64,000 nt of DNA from Blattamonas nauphoetae (taxonomy: Eukaryota; Preaxostyla; Oxymonadida). A program made the translations under genes and the position numbers. The notes under the pieces are model-generated. The model searched no databases and was not told the DNA's origin. It saw nothing but the letters and a program-made list of their open reading frames with translations. Position 1 is the stretch's first letter. The number at the start of each line of letters is the position of its first letter. Positions 11,330-22,800 of this stretch are shown piece after piece. The stretch spans positions 248,001 to 312,000 of the forward strand of contig JARBJD010000021.1 in assembly GCA_033064195.1 (NCBI GenBank), written 5' to 3'.

Positions 11330-12598
11330 ATGTCCCATGTCTATAACATCATCAATTCAGATGGAACACATATTAATTCGCGCATTTGCTCTCTCCAGTA
11401 CAACCAACAACGCGGTTTTTTCATCGTGACCAAAGATCTCACAAGAAAGCTGGAGCAATTCAGGAAAAATACAATTATTACAATATCAGTTATGCCACCC
11501 GATGATCCCACATTAATTGTCGCTCAGGCATATGTGGAAGTCAGACAAGACAAAGAAATTATCAAAGACCTCTGGACGGATGATATGAAAGATTTAGGTT
11601 TTTCGGGTATTGATGATGAAAGTCTCGCCTTCTTTCTACTGCACATTGTTCACCTGAAGCACGGGAATCAGGAGTTTGAAGGCGAACCGATGGATTACAC
11701 AATCATCGACAAAATGAATCACTATGAAGCCTTCCCGGCTCTCCGTACTGGACCCTTCCAAGAAGAGGAAGGTACAAATCTGATCAGAGGACACTTTAGA
11801 GCCGAGCAAAATTGCCATTTGGTCTCATTCAAAGACGGATACTTTCACGATGACATGATGGTCTTTGTCCACTATTCGGATGAATTTGGACTTCACTGCA
11901 TGACTTCCCCCAACTCTACACAATATCGCGAAATCTTGGCAAACCCTAACGTCTCGATATTGCTCGAACAGCGCGAGACAGTGAGCCAAGTAATAATTGA
12001 TGCTGTTGCCACGCCTTGTGCCTGTATTGAAACGAAAAAGAAGCTCTTCCATGACCGCCTTCCAACACGCGGAATTGCAACACCAGAATCACCAGAATAT
12101 GGCCTTATTCTGTTCATGCCACGTGTCGTTAGCCTTCACGCTGTTTCCGACCCAACACCAAAAGAACTGTACTTCCCACCCACAAAATATGACAAGGACA
12201 TCGCTTTAATCGCTAAAGCAGCAGCAACCCACCGTCAATGTTACTTTGCCACAGTTTCTGAAGAGAACGAGGTCCACATGAGAATGCTGGGAGCCACGTA
12301 CTGCCATCCTACTCTCGGACCTTACGTGGTGTCCAGATACACGCTACGCAAGAATAAAGAGATTGCTGCGAACCCATCTTTTGCTATTGGGCTGTACGAC
12401 CACGTCACAACAGATGAATATGTGATCGAAGGCCATGCCTACCAACTGCACAACCGGATGATCGGGCACACAATTTTTAATGATGACATGAAATTAGTTG
12501 GATTTACGACGCCAGATGACGAACTTTTAACAATTATTCGTCTTGTCCCAACTAAAACGGAATGCATCAACGTTATGAAGGCTTATGGACCAGCATAA
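11330..12598 (+). CDS. FMN-binding split-barrel (PNPOx-like / general stress protein 26-type) protein, three tandem domains
   Basis: A single-exon gene of 422 residues. Three related blocks can be traced at about residues 5-130, 150-280 and 290-420. The first and last share a diagnostic end: LWTDDMKDLGFSGIDDESLA against IFNDDMKLVGFTTPDDELLT, the W/F-x-D-D-M...G...D-D/E pattern seen in general-stress-protein-26-like pyridoxamine-phosphate-oxidase folds. Such proteins bind FMN or F420 and often act in redox or flavin handling; no specific substrate can be read here. There is no signal peptide or membrane segment, so it is probably cytosolic. It is flanked by a remnant region upstream and the kinase gene downstream. 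Family assignment is fairly confident; the number of functional barrels is inferred from the repeats. Confidence 0.72.
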   Translation: MSHVYNIINSDGTHINSRICSLQYNQQRGFFIVTKDLTRKLEQFRKNTIITISVMPPDDPTLIVAQAYVEVRQDKEIIKDLWTDDMKDLGFSGIDDESLAFFLLHIVHLKHGNQEFEGEPMDYTIIDKMNHYEAFPALRTGPFQEEEGTNLIRGHFRAEQNCHLVSFKDGYFHDDMMVFVHYSDEFGLHCMTSPNSTQYREILANPNVSILLEQRETVSQVIIDAVATPCACIETKKKLFHDRLPTRGIATPESPEYGLILFMPRVVSLHAVSDPTPKELYFPPTKYDKDIALIAKAAATHRQCYFATVSEENEVHMRMLGATYCHPTLGPYVVSRYTLRKNKEIAANPSFAIGLYDHVTTDEYVIEGHAYQLHNRMIGHTIFNDDMKLVGFTTPDDELLTIIRLVPTKTECINVMKAYGPA

Positions 12599-12824
12599 GT
12601 CTTCCGGAGTTTTATTATCTCTTCTTATCAACCCTATATTTTCACCTAATCGTTTGAACCACAAGACTGTTTCTGTTCACAACTCTGTTGTTATTTCTGC
12701 CTTTTCCTGAAAACCCAAAGATCTATCATTAAATCAGAAAACAAAATAGTACGGAGCCATTACTATAATGGATCCTACATGACGATAACGCTGATAAAGG
12801 GCAGTGATCTTCATTCTCTTTCCG

Positions 12825-14827
12825 ATGACAACGCCAAATGGATCATTCATTCCAGAAAACTGTTTTTACTTCCTTCTTTCATCATCCTATATCCATCACC
12901 CTGTACTTTCTCTCTCAATCTGATACAGATGAACTTGTTCGGCCAATTAACGAGGGAACATTTGGTCGAGTCCTTCATATTCGACATCAAGAGACCAAAA
13001 AGGAGTTTGCACTGAAAATTCTGCCGATGATAACAGACACGGACAAGAAGCGAGCTCGTCGGGAGGTCGAACTGATGAAGCGTTTCTCTCACCCTCGAAT
13101 TGTTGGTTTCCATGATTCGATTGAAACCGAGGCATGGCATGGAATCATCATGGAACTCGGGAGTCGGAATTTGAAGGACTTGATTTCCGAATATAAAGAA
13201 CGAGGGGAGCGAATCCCTCTTGATGTTTGTTTCTCTCCTCTTCCTCATTTTCTCTTCCACTCACTTCTTCCTCTCTTTGTGTGAATGTGATGATGGTCAG
13301 GTTGTGGTTTTGATCTGCAATGACATTGTGGAAGGGCTGAAGTTCATGCACACTCATCCGTCTGGCTCAACAGCGCATGGAGACCTGAAACCGGAGAATG
13401 TTCTTCTGACAGTTGACAATCGAGCGATCTTGTGTTTGTTTTTTCATCATTTTCTGATCTTCATTTCCTATTGCCTTCGTTGTTCCCTTTCCACTTATTT
13501 GCCTTCTTGCGTCTCAGGTGATTTGGGGGCAGCAGATGAGGAAGGAGCGATGATGTCACATTCATCTCGAGAGATCGGAACATACGAGTACAATGCTCCT
13601 GAACGACTGGATGACGATAAAATGCGAGGAACACCAGAAAGTGACATTTGGTCAGTTGGAGTGATTCTGCATCGAATGGTGACAGGACGTCGTCTTTTTC
13701 CGGGGACAACACTTGCAAGCCTGATTCCCGAAATCTCTCGCTTCAACGGAGCAGAATTGACATCGCAACTTCCAGTTGAGATTCGTGATGTCCTGATCCG
13801 ACTCTTGGACCCAGTATGCACGCTTTTATCACCATTGTTCGTTCCCCATCACGTTTTTCTCTTCATTTTTCTGTATCATCCCTAATTATCTGATTCTCAT
13901 TCATCGTTTCTCAAGAACCCCTCTCTTCGGATTCAATCCTCTCAAATTGTTGATGAGTACATTTTCGAGAGAATGCTGGGACCAGCAACGTCTCTGTTGA
14001 GATTGAGAAACACAATCATTCAGAGACAAGCTCAACGAATCGATGACCTCACCCACTTTCGATTCGAGTCCGAAGAGGAAAAATGGACATTTGTCTCCAA
14101 ATCTCTTCATGCTCTCGCCACCACTCACTCAACCATGACCGTCAGACGATGGAAAAAGTCTTCCGATGACCCACCATTCGATTATGACATCGTCCAGATC
14201 CCTTTTCATCCTTCTTTCTTGATCGAAGACTTGGCAACAGTTTATCGTTTGGGGCAACACTTTCTTGCTGATCGTCGATTGTTGGATGCTGAACAGACGT
14301 TTGCTGAAGAAGGAATCACTCCATCCACAACTCTCTGGACCTTTCCGGCATTCAAAGGGGATCCGCTTTTTGTTGAGATTCCGTCGGGAACTGTTGTTCC
14401 CATTTATTTAGTTTTTCTTCACGAGATACCTCTCTCAGTCATCATGGAACAAATCCCTTCATCGCTTTTCCATAAATCCACACCTTTCACCATTCAAAAT
14501 GACGAAAATCGACAACTTGACCTCGAAAAATCATGGAAAGAACAAAACATCAAACCATTCTCGATTCTCCACGTTCAATTGTTGCCACCATCACGTGAAA
14601 GTTTCCAGATCTTCATCCGTGATCTAACCAACAAGAGTATAACGATTAAAGTGAGGGATTCCGACACGATTTATTCTTTGAAGAAGATATTTGAAGCCAA
14701 GGAAGGAATTCCACCGGATCAACAACGCATGCTATACGCTGGTAAAGATCTGCAAAATTGTCAAACACTACAAGACTACAACATTGAGAAGAATTCGACA
14801 CTCCATCTTGTCATCCGACTGAGATGA
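12825..14827 (+). CDS. serine/threonine protein kinase with C-terminal ubiquitin-like domain (five exons)
   Basis: Exons 12825-12861, 12929-13224, 13301-13433, 13518-13813 and 13916-14827 join in frame across four GT-AG introns (67, 76, 84, 102 nt) to give 557 residues starting [16 protein letters not shown]. The kinase domain (about residues 13-250) shows the Gly loop NEGTFGRV, Lys in FALK, catalytic loop [11 protein letters not shown], metal motif CDLGAA (DFG replaced by DLG) and [11 protein letters not shown]; the catalytic Lys and both Asp are present, so it may be active. The last 75 residues (about 483-557) read as a ubiquitin fold, with [19 protein letters not shown] and [17 protein letters not shown], ending LHLVIRLR without the Gly-Gly tail. 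A second, weaker ubiquitin-like stretch may precede it (about 395-480). Without Gly-Gly the domain is not conjugated like ubiquitin and is more likely a docking module. Confidence 0.88.
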
Positions 14828-15231
14828 ACTCGTCACATCTTCTCACAGCATTACCAATCAGATAGCATCTTGTATCCTTTTTTCTCACTTCTTGGTTTCT
14901 TACAGTTTTGCCATTCCTCTTTGGATAGGAGTGTATTCTTCTTCTAATCGTTCACACATCATTCTTTTCGCGTGTACGACTCATTTGTCCGGTTAAAACA
15001 GTTTTATATGAATTAAGTAACCAGTTGAGACCAATCGAACACTTGAAAAAAACCTCTATTCAGAAAAAACATCCAAAAAAACATCACAGAACATTGTTGA
15101 AATTAGTATTGTGTAGGAAAATAAGGGTAGTTTAGAGCATTGACGAAAGAATTCACCATTCAATCAAGATCTCTCCCTCCAAGTGGGAAAGATCATGATG
15201 GTCATGCTGTAGTGATGAATTTATGGGGAGG
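14828..15231. other. intergenic region between convergent genes
   Basis: About 400 bp between the kinase gene (plus) and the ABC transporter gene (minus). It holds A/T-rich stretches but no open frame or repeat that I can support. Both 3' ends point into it, so it presumably carries two polyadenylation regions. Confidence 0.5.
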
Positions 15232-18200
15232 TCAGTGGGTGAGGCTGTGGAGAAGTCCATTGAAGGTGGAGTTCTGATTTGCCTTTAGGTTCTCCAGTGT
15301 GTCGAACTCTGCCACTGTCCCGTTGTCCATCACCAGAATGCGATCGGAGTCCATGATCGTATTCAGACGATGAGCAATCACAATTACTGTCTGTTCCCTG
15401 AATTGTTCTCGGATCGTTCGTTGGATCTTCGCGTCTGTCTCCACATCGACGCTTGCTGTGGCCTCGTCCAGAACTACAATCTTGCAGTTGTTTAGAATGG
15501 CTCGCGCGAAACACAAAAGCTGCCTTTGTCCCACGGAGAAGTTGCTTCCACCTTCAGCCACTTCCGAATCCAGTCCAGCAGACATCTCAGCGACAACAGA
15601 TCGCATCTGAACCATCTCCAACACTTCCCATATTCTGCTATCTGTGCACTGTCCAGCGATGTCGAGGTTGTATCGCACAGATCCTGTGAAAAGAGTGGGA
15701 TCTTGTGGGATAATCGCAATGGAGCGACGAACCCGTTGGATTTGGACTTTCGAGATGTCCACATCGTCGATCACAACTCGTCCCGAGTTGGGCTCCTCGT
15801 TGGGATCGGCTGGGATAGGCAAGCCAGTGTCCACGTCGATGGAGAGAGGGGAGAGTGCTGGGTCGAGCTCAATCAGTCTGAAGAGTGCAAACAGAAGAGA
15901 CGACTTCCCAGCGCCAGTCCTTCCACAAACTCCAATCGTCTCTCCACCTCTCACAGCAAACGAAACATTGCGAAGAACAAAAGGCAGGCCTGGTCTGTAG
16001 CGAAACGTCACGTTCTCAAAATTGACGTTCCCAACAGACGGCCATTCTTTCGGCGGAGAGATCGAGCTTGAAGTCGACTCCTGCGGAAGGCGAGTGGAAT
16101 AGAAATTGATGCGCTCGAAGCACGTCATTTGCGAATCCAGCTCGACAAACTGCTGGACCAGGATGATTCCGAGCATGTTGAAAGTGAGGGAGGATGTCAG
16201 GGCGACTGCGAGTTGTGGAGTGGTCATGAAGAACCAACCAAGAATGACAACCCCAGCCACGTAAACCATCGAAACAAGCGACGTGTATGTCGATCCCCAA
16301 TTCTTCCCTTCCCAGTAGAGCAGAGTCCGAACTGTCCAGTCGTCCACCTTCTCTTCAAACTGCTTCTTCCATCGGCCTTCTTGATTGAAAGCGCGGATGG
16401 TGGAGAGACCAGCTCCGTTGATCACTTCGGAGAAGATGGAGACGACAGGTGAGCGAGAGATTGCATCAAGTCGCTGCAGATCTCTCGCTGCTCTCGAATA
16501 CAACACAAGAACGACTCCAAATAGAAGAAGTACAGGAAGACCGATCGCAAGAAACCACGGCGTGGAAATCGCGACGATGACAATCTGTCCGACGAACCCG
16601 ACGACCATAAGATAAACGTCGTACAGCAGAACGACCAGGTTCCGATCAGTTTGCGCAATATCTCCTCCAAAACGGTTGATTATTCGTCCGAGCGGAGTTG
16701 TGTCGAAGAAAGAGACTGGGCAGTGCATGACGTGATTGATGAGGCGTTGATGGATGATTCTATTCGATCGGTAAGTTGAACAGCCGACAGCACACGAATA
16801 CAGCATCAGAAAGAGGATGGCCAGAAGGGTGAGAAAGCCATAAATCCCCAATTTCCAGATGAATGTGATTGGGTAGAAAAGTGTTGGCTCTGGAACGACG
16901 CCCAGCCAGTAACTTTGGAACAGTTGGATGCCCTTCACAACGATCCCGAAAAGCATTGCAAAGGGAACAAGCCATGCTGGCATCATCGTTGCGAGGAAAC
17001 GAAAATAGGTCTTTAACGATATGACACCAGTTGACTGCTCTTCCTCTGTCATCATCTGACGTGCTGCTTTCTCTGCCTTCTCGTTGTCTTCGAGTGATGG
17101 GTCTGTTGAAGGGGTTGGTGTGGGGATTGATTGTGATTGGTCAGTTGAATCATTGTCGTTGTCACTGGCGATGATCGGAATGGATTCGGTTGTTGGTTTG
17201 TTTTCGATATCTTTTTGGTGAGCAATGGTTGGTTCGGGTGTCTTGATCTGCTCCGCTTTGTCGTCTTTCGTGACTGAATCTTGTTTTGTGTCGTCATTCC
17301 TTGGGTCTTCGTTTGTGGAGGCCGAGACATGTGTTTCGATCTGTCCTTTGTCTGTTGCTTCAGCACCATCCTCAGATTTGGTCTCCTTCTTCCTTTTTCT
17401 GTCTTTCTTCTCCTTGTGGATGATAAACTCATCCAAATTGATCCCTCCTTCCTTCAGCTCAGCAAACTTGCCATCCCCAACAATCTTCCCATCCTTCAGC
17501 ACAACCACCTTATCCGCCCGATCCAAAAACTGAATCTGATTCGTCATCAATACAACCGTCTTTCCTTTCAGTCTCCCCAAAATGCATTCGTCGATCAGGA
17601 ACCGCCCAACATGCGCATCAACAGCTGAGAGAGGATCGTCCAACACGACAATGTCTCTGTCCGAGTACACAGCGCGTGCGAGCTGGATCCTCGCCTTCTG
17701 CCCTCCACTCAGGTTGACCCCCTTCTCGCCGATCGCTGTCTCGTCTCCTGCTGCCAGTGTCTGAAGATCTTTCTCCATCGCGCACACACGAATGACGTCG
17801 GCATACTTGGCTTCATCGAATGGCATCCCAAAGACGATGTTGCCTCTCACAGTGCTGTTGGTAATCCAAGCGACTTGGGGACAGGATGCGATTGACCCTT
17901 TGAGACACACAGTTCCGTTGGATCTCTCGATATCGCCAGTGATCGCTGCTGCAAGCGATGATTTCCCACTTCCGACGCCTCCGACGACCATTGTGAGGGA
18001 GCCAGTTGGGATTTGGAGGTTGATGTCGGTGAGGACTGTGGAACGGGACTTTTTGGAGGAGGGAGATGGCGATGGGGAAGGACTGTCGGATTGTTTTGGC
18101 GAAACAGTTTGAGATTCGACAACTAAATCAGGTCCTTCAACAGACGTCGTTTTCACATTCGCTTGTTGAAGTTTCTTTTCTTCTTCCTTCTTCTTTGCAT

Positions 18201-19670
18201 CGAGTTCATTTTGTTCGGCATCGGGAAGAAGAATTTCAGGTGCTTCTCCCCATTTGAACTCGCCTCCTTCGATTGTGATTGCCAACGACGTGTCCGAAGG
18301 CGCTGCTCGTTCCTCAATCTTCATTTCCGGCAGAAGAAGGAAATCTCGAATACGTCGAGCTGATATCACTGTCATTTGCACATCTTGCAGGTTGTAAGGC
18401 AGCCTTGTGGCCACTTGAGTCATCAGCGTCAAGAAGCCCAAGTTAGGCATGACGAATACAGCAAACTCAGATTCGGTGATCCCACGTGTTGTAACAAGCA
18501 GGAAAATCACTGAAATGTTGACTGCGGTGGGGATATTGTGAATAATCGAGCCGGAAAGGTAGAGCCAGGTTGCCATGGCAACAGACGCTCTAACTTGGAT
18601 ATTGCGCTTGTCTTCAATACGGCGGATGAATACATCTTCGAGACCGGAAAATTTCACAACTCGAATTCCCTGGAGGGTCTCGTTGATGAGCTTGTTTCGC
18701 TCGTCGTTTGCCCCGAGGTATTTCTGCATCGCTTTGCCCATCATAAAGGTCGCAATCATCGATATTGGGATGAGGACGATCCAGACAGCTATAGAGATGA
18801 GAGCTGTCGCCCCAAAATCGATGAGGACAAAGACGAGTGGAACGATGACTTGGAACGGGAGAAGTAGAATAAGGTAAGTCCTCCAAAAGAGATCTCCAAC
18901 ATTTCGAGTGTCAGCTGTGATCAGTGACAGAAGTCGGCCAGTGTCCACTTCTCCCTGTGTGTTGAGATTGAGCTTCATTGTTTTGTCGAAGATGAACGCG
19001 CTCAGCATGCCTCGCACGGACAATGTTCGATGGTAGAACAGTCTGGAGCTCACCCCATCTGCTAATCCTTGAATATATGGAAGTAAAATCTGGACGATTC
19101 CAGAAGCAAAAGGGAATGTGGGATTGATGTCTTTGCTTGCGATGTCTTGCAGCAACAGTTTCATGATGAGAGGCATGATGAGGTTCAGTCCATTGCTGTG
19201 AAAGTCTCAAGGTGGGACGTCTCATACCTGACGAAAAACCAGATTATAGTAACAATGAGTGATCTCTTTGACACTTGGAAGACGATGTACGTGAAGATAC
19301 TTGGGCGTTTAGGTGGCTTCCTAGAAGGATAAAGTGTGGAAAAGGCAGACTCATTGGGTGGGTGTTCCGATAGGTCCCATTCAGCCCGAGCTTTCAGGTA
19401 GTCTTCCTGCTTTTGGATCCATCGTTGCCCGCTGTGCGAAAGGCTGTATGAAACCTTATCTTTCTTCCCACATTCATACACATCATCATTTGTGATAGGT
19501 TTGCATCGGCAAATGAATGGATAATAGAAGCAATAGAAGAGCGTTGAGAAAAAGTTGTGGCTGTCTTCGAGGTTCTTTCGTGGCTTAGAAACGACGAGAT
19601 CAGTTCCATCTAATGACCGTTCAGTGCGAATAATTTCAGTTTGTGATTCAGGGAATCTGTTCTCCTCCAT
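15232..19670 (-). CDS. ABC transporter, ABCC/MRP type (two exons)
   Basis: Exon 1 (19670-19228) and exon 2 (19195-15232) join in frame over a 32-nt GT-AG intron (19196-19227), giving 1,468 residues starting MEENRFPES. Order: short cytoplasmic N-terminus, TMD1 (about residues 130-440), NBD1 with Walker A GGVGSGKSS and signature LSGGQKARIQLARA plus VVLDDPLSAVDAHVG, a long Ser/Thr/Asp/Lys-rich linker, TMD2, and NBD2 with Walker A GRTGAGKSS, signature FSVGQRQLLCFARA and VVLDEATASVD. The NBD1 Walker B ending DD and NBD2 ending DE are typical of ABCC proteins; NBD2 signature reads SVGQ. There is no TMD0 extension, so this is a short MRP. It would export organic anions or conjugated drugs across the plasma or vacuolar membrane. 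Confidence 0.95.
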
Positions 19671-19825
19671 CTCAAAACTGGTTCCGTTGGATCAAAAATT
19701 GTCTACGGGTGGATCGCATCTCTCTGATCAAAATATGTTTAATTCAAGTTTTTTTGAGTAGTTTCTTGTCTGGTGTATAGCTGCCATACTTAATTCGATA
19801 AGATGAGTCAGTGAGATGCAGAGCT

Positions 19826-22800
19826 TCACGAAGGGCCGTTCAGGTCTCGAAAAAAGTCAAAATCGCTCATTATCCATGTTTGATGATATCGTCGTATCGT
19901 TCTGAGAAGAATCCAAATCACAGCAACCCCTTTCTCATAGTCATCCAAGAACGACGAATTCGACACAGCCAACACGACAACATCCAACAAACCACACCTC
20001 ATCAAGTCCATCCGAACAGCATCAGGCAAGACACTGACTAATAAATAGCAAAACTCGAAGGAAGTAGACACAACAGCAGGAGAGGGAGAGCTGAAAAGAT
20101 GAAGAACCTGATGAAAGATAACAAACAGGAGAGTCTTAGCGAGAAAAGAGACAATTCCATTCCCGATTGTGAACGAACTGAAAGCTGAGAAAGCATGACA
20201 ACAGTGATGTCATACTTTGAGAAACCAAGAAATGAACCCACACACACAGAATATGGATGGCTTCGGTGGTCGACAGTTGTTCTGACAGCATTTTTCTGAC
20301 ACCGCTCCAGTCGAATTGAGATGGTTAAGTATAGGCGCAGATCCGATTTTCGCTACACGCAGATCTAAAAAAAAGGATACGCGCAGATCCAAATGGATAC
20401 ACGCAGATCCAAAAGGATCGTTGATTGTTTTGTGCTTACCATCTCCTATTCATGTCATTTCACTCTGAATGCTCACAATTCATTTTTACTCTCACATACT
20501 TTTCATAAATCTACTTTTGTAATGTCGTCATTCGAGAATGTTGATCTTACCATCACCCGTCTCTCCATTGATGTTTCAACTCCAAATCAGAGTCCAATAT
20601 TACTTAGCTTGGTATGTCATTTTCCCACACTGACCATATTTTTCCCTTTTCTTGCACATGGATCACGCTTTAGGCTGTTCTGTGTATCCATTTGATTGCC
20701 CACCTTTTCCTCTTCATTTTCTGCTCTTATTCTTAAAATATTCACGTAACTCAACTCTTTGCTCTTTCATTCCTCTGTTCTCGCAGGATCTGCATCTTTC
20801 TCTTCATCCTACTCCTCCTCTTCTCTCGAAACCATCTCGATCCTCATCAGGATCCTCCTCAACGTAACTTGGGTGATATCTGTCTTGAATGATCAACAAG
20901 TGATCCAGATGATCAGCAACTTTATGTAAAATTGACAACTTTCCTGATCCATCGCGATCCTGCTTCTTCTGATGCCACTCGTCAAAATTTCGTTCTGATG
21001 TTGGCGTTTGGTGAGTCATTTCCGTGAAAATGAAATACCAGTACCGGAGACTGTTTGGATGAACGATATTTTCGCTTAATTATCTGCCTCCACAACAACA
21101 GGCTGTGAAACCGACAAAACCACCATATCGAGCCCATTCACCAGTTCCACGAGCATCCACTCCTCAAGCACAGAACAATGTTCAGTCAAAAGAGCGAATG
21201 GAGGCCGAACGCAGAGTGGAAGAAGCCAAAGCCAGACAAAGAGAGATCTTAACACAACAAGCACTCGAAAAGGAACGGCAGAGGGCGGAAGAGTTGGTAA
21301 AGAAGCAGCAAGCCGCGTATGCTGCCGCTGCAGAGGCTCAAGGACAGCGTATGGAGCAATTAAGAAGGCAAGAAGCGGCCAAGGAGGCCGAACGCAGGCG
21401 ACAGGCGGCAGAGATGGAGCAAAGGCGAAGAGAAGCTGAATCTCGAGCTGCTGAAGCGAGAGAGCAAAAGATGAGGGAAATGAAAGCCAGAGAGGATCGA
21501 GAACGCATGATTCGTGAAGAAGCTCGTCTCAACTTTTTTAATCAACAGGAACAGGCCCGACGGAACAAAATGGCAATTGATGCCAAAATGGATGGAAGCA
21601 ATGCTCCCCCTTCGCTTCACCCGTCACAATATTCCCAGCCAGACTCTCGTTCATACGAACCCATCTCAGTCCAGAAGAAGAAGAGTCCATCGTCCTTCCC
21701 TCCCCTCGAAGACTATTTCATCAAACCAAAGCAAGCTGCTTCACTTGCAAAACCTAAAAAGGCTATTGCAAAGGCAGTTCGAAAAAAAATCAGTCTCTCC
21801 ACGCCCAACATCAGCTCCTTGACCAAGTTCAGCTGCTCCTGCACCCAAACAGGCTCCACCGAAGAGTGCAGAGAGAAGGTCACTCTCAGCCAGGCGTGTC
21901 ACTCCCACAGTCGCCGATCGACCAAAAACCGGCTCACCTCTGTCCGATCGCCCCAAAAGCACCGACAAACAGAAAATGCAGAAAGTGATCTTCCAATTTG
22001 GGGAGCTGCAGGGAATGCTTCAACGAGCAGCCTCGCCAGCTCCGTCTCAGCCACGCTCAGCCCGACCGAGGACACCGACCGACGTGTCATTACAACAGTC
22101 GAAAGAGACGAAACCAGCTGCACAACAAAAATAAAGTGGACGACAAGAAACAGCGGGAATACGAAGAGAAACTGAAACAGCTCGAGTTGGAGAAGAAGGC
22201 ACAGGCAGGCGACAAACCGTGGCTGACGAGAGGGAAGTCGAAAGAGGAGAAAGCGCTGGAGGAAGAGAAGCGGAGGATCGAGCAAGAGATGAAGGACGAT
22301 GAGGAGGCCGAGCGGCGGAAGGTGGTGAAGGAGGCGCAGATGAGGGAGAGGGAGAAGCGAGAAGCGGAGAGGAAGGCGTTCCAAAAGCTGATTGCGAAGA
22401 AGAAGAAGAAGAAACAGAATCGGAGTCACTCGGTCGGCGACGAGGAAGATGTGATTCTCGTCGCCCCAAATCGCCTCAACGCCCATCCTCAGCAAAGAAA
22501 GCACCAGCTCGTTCGTCTTCAGCCCGCTCAGGCTACTCCAAAGAAGGTCGCAGCTACTTCGAAGGAGGGCAGCCCACAAGCAACACACACGCCTCCGAAA
22601 ATTGGGTCGTCGAAAGGGAAGGTCGAGCGGGAGAAAGAGAAGCGGAGCGAAGACGTGCAAAGGTCGTCGCCGTTCGCCAATGTGGAGCGAGGAGGGTGAT
22701 AACTCATCCAACTGTAAACGACCAGATAATGACAATTTTGGTTCATCTATGTTCAATCAATCATGACAGGCGTCCTTTCGCTCTACGGATTCTTTCTCAA

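Noticed and set aside
13220-13885. Single-exon 221-residue reading of the kinase middle
   Set aside because: It reads through two pyrimidine-rich introns; the spliced model gives continuous kinase motifs instead.
21899-22756. 285-residue frame on the minus strand
   Set aside because: Antisense shadow of the Lys/Glu-rich coiled-coil sequence, Leu/Arg-rich as expected from that.
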